Positions 53,501 through 64,000 of a DNA stretch of 64,000 nucleotides are shown in pieces (the stretch's first letter is position 1; each line of letters starts with the position of its first letter). Location: the NCBI GenBank assembly GCA_949318235.1, contig CASGGR010000034.1, forward strand, positions 3,053,501 through 3,117,500, written 5' to 3'. Position numbers and translations under genes: made by a program. The DNA is from Ecdyonurus torrentis. Taxonomy: Eukaryota > Arthropoda > Insecta > Ephemeroptera > Heptageniidae. The notes beneath the pieces are model-generated. The model had not been told where the DNA came from. It did no database searches and was given only the letters and a program-made list of their open reading frames with translations.

Positions 53501-56242
53501 AACAAAGTTTCTATTTCAAGAACCAAATGTTATTGAATGATAAAAATCATACTTTTTACACGATTAAAACTAGTTTTGATGATTTCTCCAAATATAAGAA
53601 TGCTACAGACATCCATTTTAACTTATAACATAGGTTTTTTAATTCTTTACAAAAAAGATGTCTTGAACTTTTTTGCTCCGACGCAAAGTTTTTGGGTTAT
53701 TGACAATTTTAGTTTTTACTCATCATGTAGCCAAACTAAGTCATGAAACAAAGTTTCTATTTCAAGAACCAAATGTTATTGAATGATAAAAATCATACTT
53801 TTTACACGATTAAAACTAGTTTTGATGATTTCTCCAAAACTAAGAATGCTACAGACATCCATTTTAACTTATAACATAGGTTTTTCAATTCTCTACAAAA
53901 AAGATGTCTTGAACTTTTTTGCTCCGACGCATAGTTTTTGGGTTATTGACAATTTTAGTTTTTACTCATCATGTAGCCAAACTAAGTCATGAAACAAAGT
54001 TTCTATTTCAAGAACCAAATGTTATTGAATGATAAAAATCATACTTTTTACACGATTAAAACTAGTTTTGATGATTTCTCCAAATATAAGAATGCTACAG
54101 ACATCCATTTTAACTTATAACATAGGTTTTTTAATTCTTTACAAAAAAGATGTCTTGAACTTTTTTGCTCCGACGCAAAGTTTTTGGGTTATTGACAATT
54201 TTAGTTTTTACTCATCATGTAGCCAAACTAAGTCATGAAACAAAGTTTCTATTTCAAGAACCAAATGTTATAGAATGATAAAAATCATACTTTTTACACG
54301 ATTAAAATTAGTTTTGATGATTTCTCAAAAACTAAGAATGCTACAGATATTAAATTTAACTCAAAACATAGGTTTTTCAATTCTCTACAAAAAAGATGTC
54401 TTGAACTTTTTTGCTCCGACGCATAGTTTTTGGGTTATTGACAATTTTAGTTTTTACTCATCATGTAGCCAAACTAAGTCATGAAACAAAGTTTCTATTT
54501 CAAGAACCAAATGTTATTGAATGATAAAAATCATACTTTTTACACGATTAAAACTAGTTTTGATGATTTCTCCAAAACTAAGAATGCTACAGACATCCAT
54601 TTTAACTTATAACATAGGTTTTTCAATTCTCTACAAAAAAGATGTCTTGAACTTTTTTGCTCCGACGCATAGTTTTTGGGTTATTGACAATTTTAGTTTT
54701 TACTCATCATGTAGCCAAACTAAGTCATGAAACAAAGTTTCTATTTCAAGAACCAAATGTTATTGAATGATAAAAATCATACTTTTTACACGATTAAAAC
54801 TAGTTTTGATGATTTCTCCAAAACTAAGAATGCTACAGACATCCATTTTAACTTATAACATAGGTTTTTCAATTCTCTACAAAAAAGATGTCTTGAACTT
54901 TTTTGCTCCGACGCATAGTTTTTGGGTTATTGACAATTTTAGTTTTTACTCATCATGTAGCCAAACTAAGTCATGAAACAAAGTTTCTATTTCAAGAACC
55001 AAATGTTATAGAATGATAAAAATCATACTTTTTACACGATTAAAACTAGTTTTGATGATTTCTCAAAAACTAAGAATGCTACAGACATTAAATTTGACTC
55101 AAAACATAGGTTTTTCAATTCTCTACAAAAAAGATGTCTTGAACTTTTTTGCTCCGACGCATAGTTTTTGGGTTATTGACAATTTTAGTTTTTACTCATC
55201 ATGTAGCCAAACTAAGTCATGAAACAAAGTTTCTATTTCAAGAACCAAATGTTATAGAATGATAAAAATCATACTTTTTACACGATTAAAATTAGTTTTG
55301 ATGATTTCTCAAAAACTAAGAATGCTACAGATATTAAATTTAACTCAAAACATAGGTTTTTCAATTCTCTACAAAAAAGATGTCTTGAACTTTTTTGCTC
55401 CGACGCATAGTTTTTGGGTTATTGACAATTTTAGTTTTTACTCATCATGTAGCCAAACTAAGTCATGAAACAAAGTTTCTATTTCAAGAACCAAATGTTA
55501 TTGAATGATAAAAATCATACTTTTTACACGATTAAAACTAGTTTTGATGATTTCTCCAAAACTAAGAATGCTACAGACATCCATTTTAACTTATAACATA
55601 GGTTTTTCAATTCTCTACAAAAAAGATGTCTAGAACTTTTTTGCTCCGACGCATAGTTTTTGGGTTATTGACAATTTTAGTTTTCACTTATCATGTAGCT
55701 AAACCAAGTCATGAAACAAAGTTTCTATTTCAAGAACCAAATGTTATTGAATGATAAAAATCATACTTTTTACACGATTAAAACTAGTTTTGATGATTTC
55801 TCCAAATATAAGAATGCTACAGACATCCATTTTAACTTATAACATAGGTTTTTTAATTCTTTACAAAAAAGATGTCTTGAACTTTTTTGCTCCGACGCAA
55901 AGTTTTTGGGTTATTGACAATTTTAGTTTTTACTCATCATGTAGCCAAACTAAGTCATGAAACAAAGTTTCTATTTCAAGAACCAAATGTTATAGAATGA
56001 TAAAAATCATACTTTTTACACGATTAAAATTAGTTTTGATGATTTCTCAAAAACTAAGAATGCTACAGATATTAAATTTAACTCAAAACATAGGTTTTTC
56101 AATTCTCTACAAAAAAGATGTCTTGAACTTTTTTGCTCCGACGCATAGTTTTTGGGTTATTGACAATTTTAGTTTTTACTCATCATGTAGCCAAACTAAG
56201 TCATGAAACAAAGTTTCTATTTCAAGAACCAAATGTTATTGA
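50585..56242 (+). repeat. 12-unit higher-order repeat (2952 bp), nearly two copies
   Basis: FL B FL A B B C A X FL A B at 50585-53536 is repeated from 53537, with family order kept through the A unit at 55997-56242. It is a different combination from the 12-mer at 13-21 kb, despite the same length. The X units at 52.7 and 55.6 kb continue into S-like cacttatc and gtagctaaac before the next FL unit. Confidence 0.8.
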
Positions 56243-58210
56243 ATGATAAAAATCATACTTTTTACACGATTAAAACTAGTTTTGATGATTTCTCCAAATA
56301 TAAGAATGCTACAGACATCCATTTTAACTTATAACATAGGTTTTTTAATTCTTTACAAAAAAGATGTCTTGAACTTTTTTGCTCCGACGCAAAGTTTTTG
56401 GGTTATTGACAATTTTAGTTTTTACTCATCATGTAGCCAAACTAAGTCATGAAACAAAGTTTCTATTTCAAGAACCAAATGTTATAGAATGATAAAAATC
56501 ATACTTTTTACACGATTAAAATTAGTTTTGATGATTTCTCAAAAACTAAGAATGCTACAGATATTAAATTTAACTCAAAACATAGGTTTTTCAATTCTCT
56601 ACAAAAAAGATGTCTTGAACTTTTTTGCTCCGACGCATAGTTTTTGGGTTATTGACAATTTTAGTTTTTACTCATCATGTAGCCAAACCAAGTCATGAAA
56701 CAAAGTTTCTATTTCAAGAACCAAATGTTATTGAATCATAAAAATCATACTTTTTACACGATTAAAACTAGTTTTGATGATTTCTCCAAAACTAAGAATG
56801 CTACAGACATCCATTTTAACTTATAACATAGGTTTTTTAATTCTTTACAAAAAAGATGTCTTGAACTTTTTTGCTCCGACGCAAAGTTTTTGGGTTATTG
56901 ACAATTTTAGTTTTTACTCATCATGTAGCCAAACTAAGTCATGAAACAAAGTTTCTATTTCAAGAACCAAATGTTATAGAATGATAAAAATCATACTTTT
57001 TACACGATTAAAATTAGTTTTGATGATTTCTCAAAAACTAAGAATGCTACAGATATTAAATTTAACTCAAAACATAGGTTTTTCAATTCTCTACAAAAAA
57101 GATGTCTTGAACTTTTTTGCTCCGACGCATAGTTTTTGGGTTATTGACAATTTTAGTTTTTACTCATCATGTAGCCAAACTAAGTCATGAAACAAAGTTT
57201 CTATTTCAAGAACCAAATGTTATTGAATGATAAAAATCATACTTTTTACACGATTAAAACTAGTTTTGATGATTTCTCCAAAACTAAGAATGCTACAGAC
57301 ATCCATTTTAACTTATAACATAGGTTTTTCAATTCTCTACAAAAAAGATGTCTAGAACTTTTTTGCTCCGACGCATAGTTTTTGGGTTATTGACAATTTT
57401 AGTTTTCACTTATCATGTAGCTAAACCAAGTCATGAAACAAAGTTTCTATTTCAAGAACCAAATGTTATTGAATGATAAAAATCATACTTTTTACACGAT
57501 TAAAACTAGTTTTGATGATTTCTCCAAATATAAGAATGCTACAGACATCCATTTTAACTTATAACATAGGTTTTTTAATTCTTTACAAAAAAGATGTCTT
57601 GAACTTTTTTGCTCCGACGCAAAGTTTTTGGGTTATTGACAATTTTAGTTTTTACTCATCATGTAGCCAAACTAAGTCATGAAACAAAGTTTCTATTTCA
57701 AGAACCAAATGTTATAGAATGATAAAAATCATACTTTTTACACGATTAAAATTAGTTTTGATGATTTCTCAAAAACTAAGAATGCTACAGATATTAAATT
57801 TAACTCAAAACATAGGTTTTTCAATTCTCTACAAAAAAGATGTCTTGAACTTTTTTGCTCCGACGCATAGTTTTTGGGTTATTGACAATTTTAGTTTTTA
57901 CTCATCATGTAGCCAAACTAAGTCATGAAACAAAGTTTCTATTTCAAGAACCAAATGTTATTGAATGATAAAAATCATACTTTTTACACGATTAAAACTA
58001 GTTTTGATGATTTCTCCAAAACTAAGAATGCTACAGACATCCATTTTAACTTATAACATAGGTTTTTCAATTCTCTACAAAAAAGATGTCTTGAACTTTT
58101 TTGCTCCGACGCATAGTTTTTGGGTTATTGACAATTTTAGTTTTTACTCATCATGTAGCCAAACTAAGTCATGAAACAAAGTTTCTATTTCAAGAACCAA
58201 ATGTTATTGA
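56243..58210 (+). repeat. 8-unit higher-order repeat (1968 bp), first isolated copy
   Basis: The order FL A Q A X FL A B is the same as in the tandem 8-mers beginning at 59933, offset 3690 bp. The second unit carries the same private ccaaaccaag ending (56690) seen at 60375 and 62341. Seven units (B C A Q A A B) separate this copy from the later ones. Confidence 0.8.
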
Positions 58211-59932
58211 ATGATAAAAATCATACTTTTTACACGATTAAAACTAGTTTTGATGATTTCTCCAAAACTAAGAATGCTACAGACATCCATTTTAACTTAT
58301 AACATAGGTTTTTCAATTCTCTACAAAAAAGATGTCTTGAACTTTTTTGCTCCGACGCATAGTTTTTGGGTTATTGACAATTTTAGTTTTTACTCATCAT
58401 GTAGCCAAACTAAGTCATGAAACAAAGTTTCTATTTCAAGAACCAAATGTTATAGAATGATAAAAATCATACTTTTTACACGATTAAAACTAGTTTTGAT
58501 GATTTCTCAAAAACTAAGAATGCTACAGACATTAAATTTGACTCAAAACATAGGTTTTTCAATTCTCTACAAAAAAGATGTCTTGAACTTTTTTGCTCCG
58601 ACGCATAGTTTTTGGGTTATTGACAATTTTAGTTTTTACTCATCATGTAGCCAAACTAAGTCATGAAACAAAGTTTCTATTTCAAGAACCAAATGTTATA
58701 GAATGATAAAAATCATACTTTTTACACGATTAAAATTAGTTTTGATGATTTCTCAAAAACTAAGAATGCTACAGATATTAAATTTAACTCAAAACATAGG
58801 TTTTTCAATTCTCTACAAAAAAGATGTCTTGAACTTTTTTGCTCCGACGCATAGTTTTTGGGTTATTGACAATTTTAGTTTTTACTCATCATGTAGCCAA
58901 ACCAAGTCATGAAACAAAGTTTCTATTTCAAGAACCAAATGTTATTGAATCATAAAAATCATACTTTTTACACGATTAAAACTAGTTTTGATGATTTCTC
59001 CAAAACTAAGAATGCTACAGACATCCATTTTAACTTATAACATAGGTTTTTTAATTCTTTACAAAAAAGATGTCTTGAACTTTTTTGCTCCGACGCAAAG
59101 TTTTTGGGTTATTGACAATTTTAGTTTTTACTCATCATGTAGCCAAACTAAGTCATGAAACAAAGTTTCTATTTCAAGAACCAAATGTTATAGAATGATA
59201 AAAATCATACTTTTTACACGATTAAAATTAGTTTTGATGATTTCTCAAAAACTAAGAATGCTACAGATATTAAATTTAACTCAAAACATAGGTTTTTCAA
59301 TTCTCTACAAAAAAGATGTCTTGAACTTTTTTGCTCCGACGCATAGTTTTTGGGTTATTGACAATTTTAGTTTTTACTCATCATGTAGCCAAACTAAGTC
59401 ATGAAACAAAGTTTCTATTTCAAGAACCAAATGTTATAGAATGATAAAAATCATACTTTTTACACGATTAAAATTAGTTTTGATGATTTCTCAAAAACTA
59501 AGAATGCTACAGATATTAAATTTAACTCAAAACATAGGTTTTTCAATTCTCTACAAAAAAGATGTCTTGAACTTTTTTGCTCCGACGCATAGTTTTTGGG
59601 TTATTGACAATTTTAGTTTTTACTCATCATGTAGCCAAACTAAGTCATGAAACAAAGTTTCTATTTCAAGAACCAAATGTTATTGAATGATAAAAATCAT
59701 ACTTTTTACACGATTAAAACTAGTTTTGATGATTTCTCCAAAACTAAGAATGCTACAGACATCCATTTTAACTTATAACATAGGTTTTTCAATTCTCTAC
59801 AAAAAAGATGTCTTGAACTTTTTTGCTCCGACGCATAGTTTTTGGGTTATTGACAATTTTAGTTTTTACTCATCATGTAGCCAAACTAAGTCATGAAACA
59901 AAGTTTCTATTTCAAGAACCAAATGTTATTGA
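58211..59932 (+). repeat. Mixed satellite units B C A Q A A B between 8-mers
   Basis: Seven units stand between the first and second 8-unit repeats. Two A units occur side by side (59195 and 59441), the only such pair I noticed, and the X and FL units of the 8-mer are absent. B C A here resembles the B C A run in the 12-mer on the left, so this is probably a residue of that older order. Confidence 0.7.
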
Positions 59933-62900
59933 ATGATAAAAATCATACTTTTTACACGATTAAAACTAGTTTTGATGATTTCTCCAAATATAAGAATGCT
60001 ACAGACATCCATTTTAACTTATAACATAGGTTTTTTAATTCTTTACAAAAAAGATGTCTTGAACTTTTTTGCTCCGACGCAAAGTTTTTGGGTTATTGAC
60101 AATTTTAGTTTTTACTCATCATGTAGCCAAACTAAGTCATGAAACAAAGTTTCTATTTCAAGAACCAAATGTTATAGAATGATAAAAATCATACTTTTTA
60201 CACGATTAAAATTAGTTTTGATGATTTCTCAAAAACTAAGAATGCTACAGATATTAAATTTAACTCAAAACATAGGTTTTTCAATTCTCTACAAAAAAGA
60301 TGTCTTGAACTTTTTTGCTCCGACGCATAGTTTTTGGGTTATTGACAATTTTAGTTTTTACTCATCATGTAGCCAAACCAAGTCATGAAACAAAGTTTCT
60401 ATTTCAAGAACCAAATGTTATTGAATCATAAAAATCATACTTTTTACACGATTAAAACTAGTTTTGATGATTTCTCCAAAACTAAGAATGCTACAGACAT
60501 CCATTTTAACTTATAACATAGGTTTTTTAATTCTTTACAAAAAAGATGTCTTGAACTTTTTTGCTCCGACGCAAAGTTTTTGGGTTATTGACAATTTTAG
60601 TTTTTACTCATCATGTAGCCAAACTAAGTCATGAAACAAAGTTTCTATTTCAAGAACCAAATGTTATAGAATGATAAAAATCATACTTTTTACACGATTA
60701 AAATTAGTTTTGATGATTTCTCAAAAACTAAGAATGCTACAGATATTAAATTTAACTCAAAACATAGGTTTTTCAATTCTCTACAAAAAAGATGTCTTGA
60801 ACTTTTTTGCTCCGACGCATAGTTTTTGGGTTATTGACAATTTTAGTTTTTACTCATCATGTAGCCAAACTAAGTCATGAAACAAAGTTTCTATTTCAAG
60901 AACCAAATGTTATTGAATGATAAAAATCATACTTTTTACACGATTAAAACTAGTTTTGATGATTTCTCCAAAACTAAGAATGCTACAGACATCCATTTTA
61001 ACTTATAACATAGGTTTTTCAATTCTCTACAAAAAAGATGTCTAGAACTTTTTTGCTCCGACGCATAGTTTTTGGGTTATTGACAATTTTAGTTTTCACT
61101 TATCATGTAGCTAAACCAAGTCATGAAACAAAGTTTCTATTTCAAGAACCAAATGTTATTGAATGATAAAAATCATACTTTTTACACGATTAAAACTAGT
61201 TTTGATGATTTCTCCAAATATAAGAATGCTACAGACATCCATTTTAACTTATAACATAGGTTTTTTAATTCTTTACAAAAAAGATGTCTTGAACTTTTTT
61301 GCTCCGACGCAAAGTTTTTGGGTTATTGACAATTTTAGTTTTTACTCATCATGTAGCCAAACTAAGTCATGAAACAAAGTTTCTATTTCAAGAACCAAAT
61401 GTTATAGAATGATAAAAATCATACTTTTTACACGATTAAAATTAGTTTTGATGATTTCTCAAAAACTAAGAATGCTACAGATATTAAATTTAACTCAAAA
61501 CATAGGTTTTTCAATTCTCTACAAAAAAGATGTCTTGAACTTTTTTGCTCCGACGCATAGTTTTTGGGTTATTGACAATTTTAGTTTTTACTCATCATGT
61601 AGCCAAACTAAGTCATGAAACAAAGTTTCTATTTCAAGAACCAAATGTTATTGAATGATAAAAATCATACTTTTTACACGATTAAAACTAGTTTTGATGA
61701 TTTCTCCAAAACTAAGAATGCTACAGACATCCATTTTAACTTATAACATAGGTTTTTCAATTCTCTACAAAAAAGATGTCTTGAACTTTTTTGCTCCGAC
61801 GCATAGTTTTTGGGTTATTGACAATTTTAGTTTTTACTCATCATGTAGCCAAACTAAGTCATGAAACAAAGTTTCTATTTCAAGAACCAAATGTTATTGA
61901 ATGATAAAAATCATACTTTTTACACGATTAAAACTAGTTTTGATGATTTCTCCAAATATAAGAATGCTACAGACATCCATTTTAACTTATAACATAGGTT
62001 TTTTAATTCTTTACAAAAAAGATGTCTTGAACTTTTTTGCTCCGACGCAAAGTTTTTGGGTTATTGACAATTTTAGTTTTTACTCATCATGTAGCCAAAC
62101 TAAGTCATGAAACAAAGTTTCTATTTCAAGAACCAAATGTTATAGAATGATAAAAATCATACTTTTTACACGATTAAAATTAGTTTTGATGATTTCTCAA
62201 AAACTAAGAATGCTACAGATATTAAATTTAACTCAAAACATAGGTTTTTCAATTCTCTACAAAAAAGATGTCTTGAACTTTTTTGCTCCGACGCATAGTT
62301 TTTGGGTTATTGACAATTTTAGTTTTTACTCATCATGTAGCCAAACCAAGTCATGAAACAAAGTTTCTATTTCAAGAACCAAATGTTATTGAATCATAAA
62401 AATCATACTTTTTACACGATTAAAACTAGTTTTGATGATTTCTCCAAAACTAAGAATGCTACAGACATCCATTTTAACTTATAACATAGGTTTTTTAATT
62501 CTTTACAAAAAAGATGTCTTGAACTTTTTTGCTCCGACGCAAAGTTTTTGGGTTATTGACAATTTTAGTTTTTACTCATCATGTAGCCAAACTAAGTCAT
62601 GAAACAAAGTTTCTATTTCAAGAACCAAATGTTATAGAATGATAAAAATCATACTTTTTACACGATTAAAATTAGTTTTGATGATTTCTCAAAAACTAAG
62701 AATGCTACAGATATTAAATTTAACTCAAAACATAGGTTTTTCAATTCTCTACAAAAAAGATGTCTTGAACTTTTTTGCTCCGACGCATAGTTTTTGGGTT
62801 ATTGACAATTTTAGTTTTTACTCATCATGTAGCCAAACTAAGTCATGAAACAAAGTTTCTATTTCAAGAACCAAATGTTATTGAATGATAAAAATCATAC

Positions 62901-64000
62901 TTTTTACACGATTAAAACTAGTTTTGATGATTTCTCCAAAACTAAGAATGCTACAGACATCCATTTTAACTTATAACATAGGTTTTTCAATTCTCTACAA
63001 AAAAGATGTCTAGAACTTTTTTGCTCCGACGCATAGTTTTTGGGTTATTGACAATTTTAGTTTTCACTTATCATGTAGCTAAACCAAGTCATGAAACAAA
63101 GTTTCTATTTCAAGAACCAAATGTTATTGAATGATAAAAATCATACTTTTTACACGATTAAAACTAGTTTTGATGATTTCTCCAAATATAAGAATGCTAC
63201 AGACATCCATTTTAACTTATAACATAGGTTTTTTAATTCTTTACAAAAAAGATGTCTTGAACTTTTTTGCTCCGACGCAAAGTTTTTGGGTTATTGACAA
63301 TTTTAGTTTTTACTCATCATGTAGCCAAACTAAGTCATGAAACAAAGTTTCTATTTCAAGAACCAAATGTTATAGAATGATAAAAATCATACTTTTTACA
63401 CGATTAAAATTAGTTTTGATGATTTCTCAAAAACTAAGAATGCTACAGATATTAAATTTAACTCAAAACATAGGTTTTTCAATTCTCTACAAAAAAGATG
63501 TCTTGAACTTTTTTGCTCCGACGCATAGTTTTTGGGTTATTGACAATTTTAGTTTTTACTCATCATGTAGCCAAACTAAGTCATGAAACAAAGTTTCTAT
63601 TTCAAGAACCAAATGTTATTGAATGATAAAAATCATACTTTTTACACGATTAAAACTAGTTTTGATGATTTCTCCAAAACTAAGAATGCTACAGACATCC
63701 ATTTTAACTTATAACATAGGTTTTTCAATTCTCTACAAAAAAGATGTCTTGAACTTTTTTGCTCCGACGCATAGTTTTTGGGTTATTGACAATTTTAGTT
63801 TTTACTCATCATGTAGCCAAACTAAGTCATGAAACAAAGTTTCTATTTCAAGAACCAAATGTTATTGAATGATAAAAATCATACTTTTTACACGATTAAA
63901 ACTAGTTTTGATGATTTCTCCAAATATAAGAATGCTACAGACATCCATTTTAACTTATAACATAGGTTTTTTAATTCTTTACAAAAAAGATGTCTTGAAC
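59933..64000 (+). repeat. 8-unit higher-order repeat (1968 bp), two tandem copies and the start of a third
   Basis: FL A Q A X FL A B at 59933-61900 is repeated at 61901-63868, and a third FL begins at 63869. All family markers and the private ccaaaccaag change recur at exactly 1968 bp, and I found no difference between the copies. The repeat runs off the window, so its full copy number is unknown. Confidence 0.83.
63964..64000 (+). repeat. Partial last unit, cut by the window end
   Basis: This holds the first 37 bases of the next unit, of the attctttac (FL) form. The array continues beyond the window. Confidence 0.95.

Larger units (their letters stand above)
1..64000 (+). repeat. 246-bp tandem satellite array filling the window
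   Basis: The same 246-bp unit recurs head to tail from the first to the last base, always in the same orientation, about 260.2 times. Unit starts at the aggt motif fall at 1+246n up to 26.6 kb and shift by +1 after each of three single-C insertions, so no other net length change exists in 64 kb. Units differ by linked base substitutions that define about a dozen families. The sequence is about 71-72% A+T. No transposon, gene, inverted segment or unique sequence interrupts it, and neither array edge is in the window. Known long uninterrupted satellites of this sort form centromeric or heterochromatic blocks; that role here is inferred. The call of a satellite array itself is certain from the sequence. 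Confidence 0.99.

Noticed and set aside
1..64000. CRISPR array
   Set aside because: Repeats are regular, but there are no unique spacers: the whole 246-bp period is repeated, and no cas genes are present.
1..64000. Protein-coding tandem repeat gene (a giant repetitive protein)
   Set aside because: All forward frames contain stops in every unit, for example after aaaccaagtcatga and in taacataggt, so no frame stays open across units.
1..64000. Telomeric repeats, rRNA spacer repeats or LTR remnants
   Set aside because: No short G-rich telomere motif, rRNA gene sequence, primer-binding site, polypurine tract or target-site duplication was seen.

Overview
The whole 64 kb window is one uninterrupted head-to-tail satellite DNA array. 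Its unit is 246 bp (about 28% G+C by hand count of the first unit). If the unit is started at the 'agg' at base 1, the window holds 260 complete units plus 37 bp of the next, all in one orientation. Every unit is exactly 246 bp except three that carry the same single extra C (at 26605, 37184 and 43335). I see no gene, RNA gene, transposon, CRISPR array or unique flanking sequence on either strand. A long, AT-rich, uninterrupted satellite of this kind points to the centromeric or pericentromeric heterochromatin of a eukaryote, resolved by long-read assembly. One segment of the unit (a gtagccaaa box, with a gactcaaaaca box upstream in the same order) resembles my recollection of the ~178-bp CEN180 centromere satellite of Arabidopsis and relatives. 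A Brassicaceae-type plant is therefore my tentative guess, not a firm call.

Units fall into a limited set of families told apart by linked base changes. I label them by the second half of one unit read into the first half of the next. A: aaaattag, agatatt. B: ctccaaaac, catccatttt, acttataac. C: ctcaaaaac, gacattaaattt, gactcaaaac. D: aaaattattttt, agggttttc. E: acgatttaaac, gacttactattt. F: ctccaaatataag. FL: F with attctttac and cgcaaag. BL: B with the same attctttac and cgcaaag. K: B with aaaatgatg. T: aaaacc, gacataaaattt. M: cttaaac, catactttttaag. S: gatgacttaaac, catactttttagg, gtagctaaac. Q: tgaatcataaaa. X: B with gatgtctagaac.

The families are arranged in overlapping higher-order repeats (HORs) of different lengths rather than one dominant HOR. 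From left to right these are: a 1635-bp segment repeated at 3936 bp (583-6153); a 5-mer (2465-4581); a 9-mer (6760-11214); a partial 7-mer (10730-13435); a 12-mer in about three copies (13190-21650); a 7.3-kb segment copied 10,579 bp away (21880-29177 and 32459-39756) with nested 5-mers; a 7-mer (27459-31148); a 3-mer (40252-41727); a 4-mer (43451-45418); a 7-mer (45419-50338); a 12-mer (50585-56242); and an 8-mer (56243-58210, 59933-64000). Families are zoned: E and T occur only in the first ~11 kb, S only at ~12-45 kb, and X only from 45.5 kb on.

No genes work together here. The biology on view is satellite turnover: segmental tandem duplication, unequal exchange inside units, and spread of marker mutations. 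The 69-residue and 68-residue open frames that recur in many units exist because 246 is divisible by 3, and I do not regard them as genes.
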